NCBI GenBank assembly: GCA_003452965.1
Contig: DMMW01000051.1
Coordinates: forward strand, 1 to 10,800
DNA: 10,800 bases
Direction: 5' to 3'
From: Elusimicrobiota bacterium
GTDB taxonomy: Bacteria; Elusimicrobiota; UBA8919
Positions within the stretch are counted from its first letter, which is position 1, and each line of letters starts with the position of its first letter. Below the pieces are notes generated by a model. That model ran no database searches. It saw only the letters and a program-made list of their open reading frames with translations, and was not told the DNA's origin. Positions 1 through 5,892 of the stretch are shown in pieces. Position numbers and translations under genes: made by a program.

Positions 1-63
1 TGAAAGAGAATAGAATTTGTACAACGAAACAAAAAAGATTTGTGTTATAAAATGACTTTTTTC

Positions 64-93
64 TTGACATAACTCATCGGTTTTTGCTATAAT
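64..93 (+). promoter_or_regulatory. Consensus sigma70-type promoter of the ABC permease operon
   Basis: TTGACA (64-69) and TATAAT (88-93) are both perfect consensus hexamers separated by 18 nt. The expected transcription start is about 99-104, which falls at or within a few bases of the ATG at 104. No Shine-Dalgarno sequence precedes that ATG, so the mRNA is probably leaderless. The hexamers and spacing are seen directly; the start site and leaderless state are inferred. Confidence 0.85.
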
Positions 94-103
94 TAGTGCT
101 AAT

Positions 104-994
104 ATGGAAAATACAAATAAGAAAAAATTGTTTTTTATATCTAAAAACACGCTTACCGGATACGCGTTTCTCGGACCGAATATTTCTGGTTTTTTACTTT
201 TCACATTAATTCCAATTGTTGTTTCATTCGGGCTTGCATTTGTTGAATGGGATTTACTTACCCCTGTAAAATATATCGGTTTTTCTAATTTCGTAAAACT
301 TATCCATGATAAGAGTTTCTGGTACTATTTATATAATACTTTTTATTTTATGCTTAGCATACCTTTCGGGATGTTTGCATCACTTGGTCTTGCAATTTTA
401 ATAAATCAAAAACTTAAGGGTATAGTGGTTTTTAGGACTATATTTTTCCTGCCGGTAATTTCTTCAATGGTCGCCTGCGCAATCGTATGGAGATGGATTT
501 ATAATCCGGATTATGGTTTGCTTAATGCATTCTTAAGCTGGGTGGGAGTCAGAAATCCACCACCTTGGATCGCTTCAACGTCTTGGGCAAAACCAGCACT
601 TATAATTATGGGTATCTGGCAGAGTGCTGGATATAATATGTTATTGTATCTCGCGGCGTTACAGGGTATTCCAGGTGAATTATACGAATCAGCAGGTATA
701 GATGGTGCAACAAAATGGCAACAGTTTTGGTATATTACATGGCCGAGTTTAACTTTTGTTAATTTCTTTATTATTATTATGGGAATTATTAACGGTTTTC
801 AAGCGTTTGGAATACAATATGTTATGACTAACGGCGGTCCTGCGGATTCAACCACTACTATTGTCTATTATATTTATAATCATGCTTTTCAGTGGTTCAA
901 TATGGGATATGCATCAGCGGTCGCATGGGCGTTGTTTGCCCTTATGTTCGGATTTACGCTTTTACAGTGGAAATTAGGCAAGCAAAAGGGATAA
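104..994 (+). CDS. ABC sugar transporter permease, MalF/UgpA-like
   Basis: Inner-membrane permease of a carbohydrate-uptake ABC transporter (binding-protein-dependent transport family, CUT1 type), 296 residues and about six membrane segments (first at residues 28-46). The cytoplasmic EAA loop that docks on the ATPase is at 194-215 (E195, G201, I211, P214). The late motif TNGGPADSTTTIVYY (242-256) is typical of MalF/UgpA partners. The ATG at 104 follows the promoter so closely that there is no room for a Shine-Dalgarno sequence. The second permease starts 2 nt after this stop, so the two form an operon and presumably a heterodimer. The substrate cannot be read from the sequence: most relatives carry oligosaccharides or glycerol-phosphate-type compounds. 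No substrate-binding protein or ATPase gene lies in the window. Confidence 0.93.
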   Translation: MENTNKKKLFFISKNTLTGYAFLGPNISGFLLFTLIPIVVSFGLAFVEWDLLTPVKYIGFSNFVKLIHDKSFWYYLYNTFYFMLSIPFGMFASLGLAILINQKLKGIVVFRTIFFLPVISSMVACAIVWRWIYNPDYGLLNAFLSWVGVRNPPPWIASTSWAKPALIIMGIWQSAGYNMLLYLAALQGIPGELYESAGIDGATKWQQFWYITWPSLTFVNFFIIIMGIINGFQAFGIQYVMTNGGPADSTTTIVYYIYNHAFQWFNMGYASAVAWALFALMFGFTLLQWKLGKQKG

Positions 995-996
995 AT

Positions 997-1860
997 ATGG
1001 AAAGTTTGGAAAGACAACGATCAAGAAAAAGAGCTCGAAAAATAGAATTGTTGCAAAAAGCAATTTCATATATTTTACTTACAGCTATCGGAATATCAAT
1101 GATTCTTCCATTTGTTTGGATGGTTTCAACATCTTTAAAAGAAGCTGGGGCGGTATTTGCATATCCTCCTGAATGGATACCGAACCCGTTTGTTTTTAGG
1201 AATTATTCGGATGCTTGGGAGGCGGTAAGATTTGCCAGGTTATTTTGGAATAGCGTATTTGTTGCCATTTGCACTACGGTGGGACAGGTGATTACTTCAT
1301 CATTAGCGGCGTATGCATTTGCAAGATTAGATTTTCCTGGTAAGGATAAGTTATTTCTGTGTTATCTTGCTACGATGATGATACCGGGACAGATTACAAT
1401 GATACCCGTATTTATTCTTTTAAAAGAGCTTAATTGGATAAATACTTATAAGGCGTTGATAATACCGATGATGTTTACGGCTTACGGCACGTTTATGTTA
1501 AGACAATTTTTTATGACAATACCAAAAGACTTGGAAGATGCTGCAGTTATGGATGGATGTACTAAATTCGGAATCTATTGGAGAGTGATACTTCCTTTAT
1601 CAAAACCTGCTTTGGCTACATTAGCTACATTTACATTTTTGGGTAACTGGAATAATTTTATGTGGCCTTTGATTGTTACGAATTCGGAAGAAATGCGTAC
1701 ATTACCTGTAGGATTAGCGGCGTTTCAGGGATTGTATACCACCGATTGGACACTTCTAATGGCGGCATCCGTTATTGTTATTATTCCGGTTCTTATCGTA
1801 TACATTTTTAACCAGAGATTTTTTACAAAAGGTGTTGTGATGTCGGGTTTGAAAGGCTAA
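997..1860 (+). CDS. ABC sugar transporter permease, MalG/UgpE-like
   Basis: Second inner-membrane permease of the same carbohydrate ABC transporter, 287 residues. The EAA loop is at 177-200 (EDAAVMDGC at 180-188, ILP at 198-200), followed by the family-typical FLGNWNNFMWPL (214-225). A basic N-terminus precedes the first membrane helix (about 25-45). The start chosen is the ATG at 997: it has an AAAGGG Shine-Dalgarno sequence (985-990) 6 nt upstream and lies 2 nt after the preceding stop. The frame is open further upstream to 892, but that extension overlaps the first permease and has no membrane-protein character. No terminator is visible after the stop; a repeat cluster follows at once. Confidence 0.93.
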   Translation: MESLERQRSRKRARKIELLQKAISYILLTAIGISMILPFVWMVSTSLKEAGAVFAYPPEWIPNPFVFRNYSDAWEAVRFARLFWNSVFVAICTTVGQVITSSLAAYAFARLDFPGKDKLFLCYLATMMIPGQITMIPVFILLKELNWINTYKALIIPMMFTAYGTFMLRQFFMTIPKDLEDAAVMDGCTKFGIYWRVILPLSKPALATLATFTFLGNWNNFMWPLIVTNSEEMRTLPVGLAAFQGLYTTDWTLLMAASVIVIIPVLIVYIFNQRFFTKGVVMSGLKG

Positions 1861-1882
1861 AAAGCATATAAAAGAAAGGGAA

Positions 1883-1960
1883 GAGCGTATAGCGTATAGA
1901 GGTTAGTATTTGGTATTAGTTTTACTAATCTCTAACCTCTAACCCCTAACCTCTGATTTA
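1883..1960 (+). repeat. Degenerate heptanucleotide repeat cluster with inverted arms
   Basis: The stretch reads as consecutive 7-nt units. On the right: TAATCTC, TAACCTC, TAACCCC, TAACCTC, TGATTTA (1926-1960). On the left: GAGCGTA, TAGCGTA, TAGAGGT, TAGTATT, TGGTATT (1883-1917). The two halves are roughly complementary: AGAGGTTAG (1898-1906) is the exact inverse of CTAACCTCT (1932-1940). It fills most of the gap between the permeases and the next gene and ends 11 nt before that start codon. Related 7-nt repeats occur at 5263-5311 and inside two coding sequences downstream. It could fold as a hairpin but has no T-run, so it is not a typical terminator. Confidence 0.75.
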
Positions 1961-1971
1961 GTTGTATTATC

Positions 1972-4662
1972 TTGAAAGCATATCTACAAAATTTATTTCA
2001 GATACAGTCCCAGGACTGGAAAAAACTAATACATCTTTCCATATTAAACTTCCAGATTATCGGTACAATCTCTTTTGGAACAATAGTCAGTACCTCGTTG
2101 TTTGTCAAGAAAATCGGAGTAGAATATCTTCCTAATATCTACATAGCAAATTCAATAACGATACTTTTTTCTACATTATTCTATCTTACATTAGCTGATA
2201 AAGTGGAAAAGTTAAAGCTTTTCAGAAGTATATCTATCGCTTTTGGAATAGTTATCTTAGTAGCACGCGGATTAATTTTTTTTAAACTAACAGTGGTTTA
2301 TTCCGCACTATATATTATAGCTTATTTAATTTTATGGATATTTTATACTCAGTTCTGGGCTATTGCGGTTGAAGTATGCAATGTAAGGGAAAGCCGGCGG
2401 ATGTTTTCGTATGTTGTAAGTGTAGGGCTTTTTGGCGGAATAATATCCGGGGTTTTTGCAAGATATGTCGTAAATATTTTTAAAACGGATAATTTACTTA
2501 TTATTTGGGCACTGTTTTTATTTTTGATAATACGCAGCAGCAAAAAAATACCGCTATCCGAAGAAACCAGTATTATAGGTAATAAAGAAAAAAATAATAA
2601 ATCATTAGTCCGTAACACAATAGATGATTTAACCGATACTGTAAAATACTTTGTTACAAATCATTTTGTTAAAATTATTGTATTATGTTTTCTCATTTAT
2701 GGTGTAACGGTATATTTCCTTGATTTTCAATTTAATAGATTAATGAATCTCGCCTATCCCGGACAGGATCAGCTCACTGGATTCTATGGAATTTATTCAG
2801 GATGGTTTTACGGAGTTACATTTCTAATTCAGATTTTTTTCACCGCAAGAATAATCAAATGGTTTGGTGTTGTAAATACAATACTTACTTTTCCTATCGT
2901 ATTAACCGTCGGTTTCAGCGTATTGGCTGTGAAGTTCAACTATATATCAGGTATTTTCGCTAAATTTATAAGGGATATAATAGGTAATTCGTTAGTTGAT
3001 TCGTCTTATCCGGTATTGTTTACACCGATAAAAGAAAAATATACATCAAAAGCATTAGCACTTATTGAAGGATTTGTTATACCTGCCGGAACGGGAATAG
3101 CTGGAGTTCTATTAATAATCCTCAGAGCGTATGATCCTTTATATATTTCGTTGGCAGGCATATTATTGGGATTTATCTGGATATTCTTTACCTTAAAGCT
3201 TAAGAAAGCATATCATAATGCTTTTATAGAACATATTTTTTTGGATACTCATAATGATAAATATAAATCAATTGAAGATTTATTGTATTTAAAAAAAGAG
3301 ACGACTTTTGCAATATTAAAAAAAGCCATTCATGACCCAAACGAGAAATTATCATTATTTGCAATTAAAACACTCGGTAAAATGAAAGATAAAGAAGTTA
3401 TCAAACCGCTGGAAGAATTATTATCAGATCCAGATTTAGATTCTGTGAAAAAAGCGACGGTAATTGAGGCATTGGGCGAGATAAAAGATTCGTATGCGTT
3501 ATTTATTATAAGTAAATATTTAAATGATCCCGACGAAAGAGTAAGGGCGAATGCCGTTGAATCATTAGGTAATATCGGCGGGTATAATGTTCTTGAACTA
3601 ATAGAACCTTGTTTAGAAGATTCAAGTTCAAGGGTAAGAATAAATTCCGCAATACTTTTATGGAAATACGGTGAACATGAAAAAGCTAATAAACTTATTT
3701 CAGAGATATTTTCAAGTTCGGACCAGGAAAGTAGGATAAGGGCGACCTATTCAATGAGTCAAATCGCAAATCGAGAAATGCTACCATTTCTTATAGAAGC
3801 GTCATATGATAAGGATCCGAGAGTAAGGTTCCAATCAATAGAAGGACTCAGCAAAATCAATGATGATTGGGCTAAAGATGCTCTTATTCAGCTGTTAAAA
3901 GACAAAAAAAGTTCGGTTCGTGAAAAGGCGAGAAAGTCTTTAGTTAAGGTGCAAGATATTAACGATAAATTGTTATTAATTCTTGATTCAAAAGATGAAA
4001 GTATTAAATATAATGTGGCTTTAGTGCTTGCTGAGAAAGGCGAAAAAAAAGCGGTAAAGCCGGTAATTGACTACTGTGTTGCCCAAATAAAATCAGCATA
4101 TAAAAATATTATTTATATACAGACACTTTTATCAATTGGAAGTATAACCCCGGGAATAAATTTGTTTGTGGAAACAACATCAGTAAAAAATCAGCAAATA
4201 ATAGAAAAAGTGCTTAGAATAATAAGTTGTTTAGAGAAATCCGAGGAGATTTCACTGTCTATCAGAAGGTTAAAAGACAAAGACGAAAAAATAAAAGCAG
4301 GAATTATTGAATTACTAGAGACAACGAATATGGAATATAAGGAAATACTCAAACTGACCATACCCCTTTTAGAAGATATATCGCTTAATGATAAAATAAG
4401 AATTGCCGAAGAAAAATTTGGTCTAAAGAAAAAACAATATCAATATAAAGAAATACTGAATGAATTATTTGAAAGTGACGATCAATGGTTGAAAGCTTGT
4501 GCAATACGGATAATGGGCGAGATTAAAGAAGATTCTTTTTTAGAAAGGATTATTAAAGAAACAGAAAGTAAAATTGCTTTTATTAAAGAAACCGCGATGG
4601 AAGCTGTTATGAAAATAAATCCTATACGAGGTAAGAGGTTGATGGAATTACACAACAAATAG
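1972..4662 (+). CDS. ATP/ADP-translocase-like (NTT/MFS) membrane protein with C-terminal HEAT repeats
   Basis: 896 residues in two parts. Residues 20-410 form about 11-12 hydrophobic segments resembling the NTT/TLC nucleotide-transporter branch of MFS-type carriers, including DFQFNRLMNL (251-260) and FYGIYSGWFYGVTFLIQ (271-287). Residues about 440-890 are a series of at least eight HEAT-like helical repeats with recurring units such as DERVRANAVESLG and DPRVRFQSIEGLSKI, predicted cytoplasmic. NTT-HEAT proteins are known in free-living bacteria, where nucleotide exchange itself is unproven; a sensory or scaffolding role is possible. The frame has no early ATG: TTG at 1972 is the best start and lacks a clear Shine-Dalgarno sequence; ATT at 1966 or ATC at 1969 are poorer options. 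The next gene encodes a lone cyclic-nucleotide-binding fold, a domain sometimes fused to this architecture. The fold is well supported, the transported substrate is not. Confidence 0.75.
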   Translation: MKAYLQNLFQIQSQDWKKLIHLSILNFQIIGTISFGTIVSTSLFVKKIGVEYLPNIYIANSITILFSTLFYLTLADKVEKLKLFRSISIAFGIVILVARGLIFFKLTVVYSALYIIAYLILWIFYTQFWAIAVEVCNVRESRRMFSYVVSVGLFGGIISGVFARYVVNIFKTDNLLIIWALFLFLIIRSSKKIPLSEETSIIGNKEKNNKSLVRNTIDDLTDTVKYFVTNHFVKIIVLCFLIYGVTVYFLDFQFNRLMNLAYPGQDQLTGFYGIYSGWFYGVTFLIQIFFTARIIKWFGVVNTILTFPIVLTVGFSVLAVKFNYISGIFAKFIRDIIGNSLVDSSYPVLFTPIKEKYTSKALALIEGFVIPAGTGIAGVLLIILRAYDPLYISLAGILLGFIWIFFTLKLKKAYHNAFIEHIFLDTHNDKYKSIEDLLYLKKETTFAILKKAIHDPNEKLSLFAIKTLGKMKDKEVIKPLEELLSDPDLDSVKKATVIEALGEIKDSYALFIISKYLNDPDERVRANAVESLGNIGGYNVLELIEPCLEDSSSRVRINSAILLWKYGEHEKANKLISEIFSSSDQESRIRATYSMSQIANREMLPFLIEASYDKDPRVRFQSIEGLSKINDDWAKDALIQLLKDKKSSVREKARKSLVKVQDINDKLLLILDSKDESIKYNVALVLAEKGEKKAVKPVIDYCVAQIKSAYKNIIYIQTLLSIGSITPGINLFVETTSVKNQQIIEKVLRIISCLEKSEEISLSIRRLKDKDEKIKAGIIELLETTNMEYKEILKLTIPLLEDISLNDKIRIAEEKFGLKKKQYQYKEILNELFESDDQWLKACAIRIMGEIKEDSFLERIIKETESKIAFIKETAMEAVMKINPIRGKRLMELHNK

Positions 4663-4679
4663 AAGTTTGAAAATAAGTA

Positions 4680-4788
4680 CTGTCAAAAATATTATGACCC
4701 CGTTAATAATGTAGCTTATAATAATTGTAATTATTATTTTACGGGGTGAAAAATCATGGTTTTTCAATAATATGCTGGTTTTTGACAG
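4680..4788 (+). repeat. Branched inverted-repeat element (MITE-like or structured RNA)
   Basis: The ends form a perfect 10-bp inverted repeat: CTGTCAAAAA (4680-4689) and TTTTTGACAG (4779-4788). Nested inside are two more hairpins: CCCCGT (4698-4703) with ACGGGG (4741-4746), extended by AATAAT/ATTATT; and TGAAAAA (4747-4753) with TTTTTCA (4760-4766) around a 6-nt loop. The whole would fold as a three-way junction in RNA or a cruciform in DNA. Terminal inverted repeats suggest a miniature transposable element, but no clear target duplication flanks it. It occupies nearly the whole gap between the transporter-HEAT gene and the cyclic-nucleotide-binding gene. Confidence 0.6.
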
Positions 4789-4815
4789 AACGAAAATATA
4801 TGAGAGGGTAGAAAT

Positions 4816-5247
4816 ATGCTAAGTGCGATGGAAAGTCTGATTCACTTAAAAAAAGCGCCGTTATTTGAAAATCTTACGGGTGAAGAACTGTTATCAATTT
4901 CAAAAATAGCCCATGAGAAAGAGGTTGAAACGGGTGAAATAATATTTAAGGAGGGTTCGCAACAGTCCGGATTGCATATCATTATATCCGGGAAAGTAGA
5001 AATTTCAAGAAATAGTGATAATAATAAAATTGTTCTTGCGGTTTTAGGTATTTCTGAATGTTTCGGTGAATTATCTTTATTTGTAGATACGGCTCATACT
5101 GCTACAGCTATGGCTATTGAAAGAACAACCTGTCTGATAATTGACAGGGAACCGTTTCTCGATTTAGTGTATGAACAACCCACGGTTGCAATAGGTATTA
5201 TCAAGGTATTTTGTAATCGGCTAAGAGCTACTAGTGCGAGATTATAG
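4816..5247 (+). CDS. Stand-alone cyclic-nucleotide-binding-fold protein
   Basis: 143 residues, almost exactly one cNMP-binding domain (the beta-roll of CRP and PKA regulatory subunits) with no DNA-binding domain. APLFENLTGEELLSI (14-28) is the usual entry helix and FKEGSQQSGLHIIISGKVEI (44-63) the core strands. The phosphate-binding cassette is FGELSLF (83-89), but the arginine normally found about six residues later is absent: the segment reads DTAHTATA (91-98). Canonical cAMP or cGMP binding is therefore doubtful. The start is supported by GAGAGGG (4802-4808), 7 nt before ATG 4816; ATG 4828 is too far from it. Its position after the transporter-HEAT gene suggests it acts as that protein's detached regulatory domain. 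The basic C-terminal helix resembles the cNMP C-helix. Confidence 0.85.
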   Translation: MLSAMESLIHLKKAPLFENLTGEELLSISKIAHEKEVETGEIIFKEGSQQSGLHIIISGKVEISRNSDNNKIVLAVLGISECFGELSLFVDTAHTATAMAIERTTCLIIDREPFLDLVYEQPTVAIGIIKVFCNRLRATSARL

Positions 5248-5262
5248 AAGTGGGTAAAGATT

Positions 5263-5311
5263 AACGTATAGGGAGTAGTTCATAGTTCATAGTTCATAGT
5301 TTAGAGTAATA
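5263..5311 (+). repeat. Tandem heptanucleotide repeat (AGTTCAT)n
   Basis: Three exact tandem copies of AGTTCAT (5277-5297) are flanked by degraded copies on both sides (AACGTAT, AGGGAGT, AGTTTAG, AGTAATA). The cluster begins shortly after the stop of the cyclic-nucleotide-binding gene. The 7-nt period matches the cluster at 1883-1960. From here to the promoter at 5411 the sequence is plain AT-rich DNA in which I see no gene or clear terminator. Confidence 0.75.
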
Positions 5312-5410
5312 TTTCTATAAAATCTCAACGGTTAATTAGCTCTATTTGCTATCTTTTAAATCTGCGTAATCATTTAAAAAAATCACTATAATCGTATTTC
5401 TAAAAACACC

Positions 5411-5439
5411 TTGACAAAATAGGGAATATTCTTTATAAT
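5411..5439 (+). promoter_or_regulatory. Consensus sigma70-type promoter of the c-di-GMP-controlled operon
   Basis: TTGACA (5411-5416) and TATAAT (5434-5439) are perfect hexamers with the optimal 17-nt spacer. Transcription should start near 5446, about 30 nt upstream of the riboswitch aptamer and about 445 nt upstream of the first start codon. The long leader between them is filled with RNA structure. Confidence 0.9.
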
Positions 5440-5476
5440 TTTAGTGGAAGAAGAAATATGATGCAAATTAGTTAAA

Positions 5477-5613
5477 GCGATAATAGCAAACCCTTCGATT
5501 AAACTCAGGGTATATCCCGAGTAAAATGAGGGGGACGCAAAGCCAATATCTATTGTCATATTATAGTGGAATTTATTTACTATTATGTGTATAATAGATG
5601 CCGGGTTACCGAA
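5477..5613 (+). ncRNA. Cyclic di-GMP-I riboswitch aptamer (GEMM-I)
   Basis: The conserved GEMM-I blocks occur in order and spacing: GCAAACCC (5486-5493), GGGACGCAAAGCC (5532-5544) and GCCGGGTTACCG (5600-5611). Between the first two lies a hairpin arm ending in the nested stem ACTCAGGG/CCCGAGT. Between the last two lies a longer arm closed by ATCTATT (5548-5554) and AATAGAT (5593-5599). The closing helix can be drawn as CGATAAT (5478-5484) with GTTACCG (5605-5611), with one mismatch. The class senses the second messenger c-di-GMP. Seen directly: the motif blocks and helices. Known: ligand of the class. Not tested: binding by this copy. Confidence 0.92.
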
Positions 5614-5720
5614 CGAGAGACACTCAAGGATGATTTAAATCAGATAGCGGATGATTAACCTATCGGTTATAGTCTGTTGGTTATCTGTTTAAGTCGTGTT
5701 AATCCGAGTTTCGGTAATCC
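5603..5720 (+). promoter_or_regulatory. Predicted antiterminator arrangement of the riboswitch
   Basis: The 3' edge of the aptamer, GGGTTACCGAA (5603-5613), is complementary over 11 bp (one G-U) to TTCGGTAATCC (5710-5720), the upstream half of the terminator hairpin. The two partners are brought together by a long hairpin between them: 5632-5648 pairs with 5680-5695 (16 bp, two wobbles, one bulged U), and GACAC (5619-5623) with GTGTT (5696-5700). The same aptamer strand also closes the aptamer, so ligand binding should free 5710-5720 to form the terminator. This predicts that c-di-GMP turns the operon off; the direction is inference. Confidence 0.7.
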
Positions 5721-5738
5721 CGTTAACTCGTTTTTTTT
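5705..5738 (+). terminator. Intrinsic terminator of the riboswitch expression platform
   Basis: CGAGTT (5705-5710) pairs with AACTCG (5725-5730), with an inner CGG/CCG stem (5712-5714 with 5720-5722), and is followed directly by eight T residues (5731-5738). It lies upstream of the first gene, which identifies it as a regulated attenuator rather than an end-of-operon terminator. Confidence 0.85.
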
Positions 5739-5742
5739 GTAT

Positions 5743-5851
5743 CCGAAGTTCGGACCCACTGGACCGAACGAGGCTACAACCCCGATGGTTTGATTTCGAA
5801 CGAAGAGAGAAATCATTCGGGGTAAACAGCGAAGTTCGGTTCAGTGGCGGG
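5743..5851 (+). ncRNA. Second structured leader element of unknown class
   Basis: Between the attenuator and the first gene lies a long interrupted hairpin. CCACTGGACCGAAC (5756-5769) pairs with GTTCGGTTCAGTGG (5834-5847) over 14 bp with one G-U. Inside it, GCT/AGC pairs and CCCCGA/TCGGGG continue the rod, capped by TGATTTC/GAAATCA around a purine-rich loop. A competing local hairpin is possible: GTTCGG (5748-5753) with CCGAAC (5764-5769). The 10-mer ACCGAACGAG (5763-5772) also occurs at the 3' edge of the aptamer (5608-5617). I do not recognise a known riboswitch class here. The element may be a second switch or a transcript-stability structure. Confidence 0.6.
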
Positions 5852-5892
5852 TAAGAGAAGAGAATCTAAAGATAAAAAACCAAGAAGGATTT

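Noticed and set aside
892..996. Upstream extension of the second permease in the same frame
   Set aside because: It overlaps the first permease in another frame, looks unlike a permease N-terminus, and ATG 997 has a well-placed Shine-Dalgarno sequence.
5277..5297. Tandem AGTTCAT copies as a possible CRISPR or iteron array
   Set aside because: The unit is 7 nt with no spacers, no cas genes and no replication gene nearby.
5458..5475. Five-codon reading frame (ATG ATG ... TAA) after GGAAGAAG near the transcript start
   Set aside because: A leader peptide is possible, but it is too short to support and the riboswitch explains the leader.
5743..5851. A second tandem GEMM aptamer
   Set aside because: The conserved GCAAAGCC and GCAAACC blocks are absent, although a short sequence is shared.
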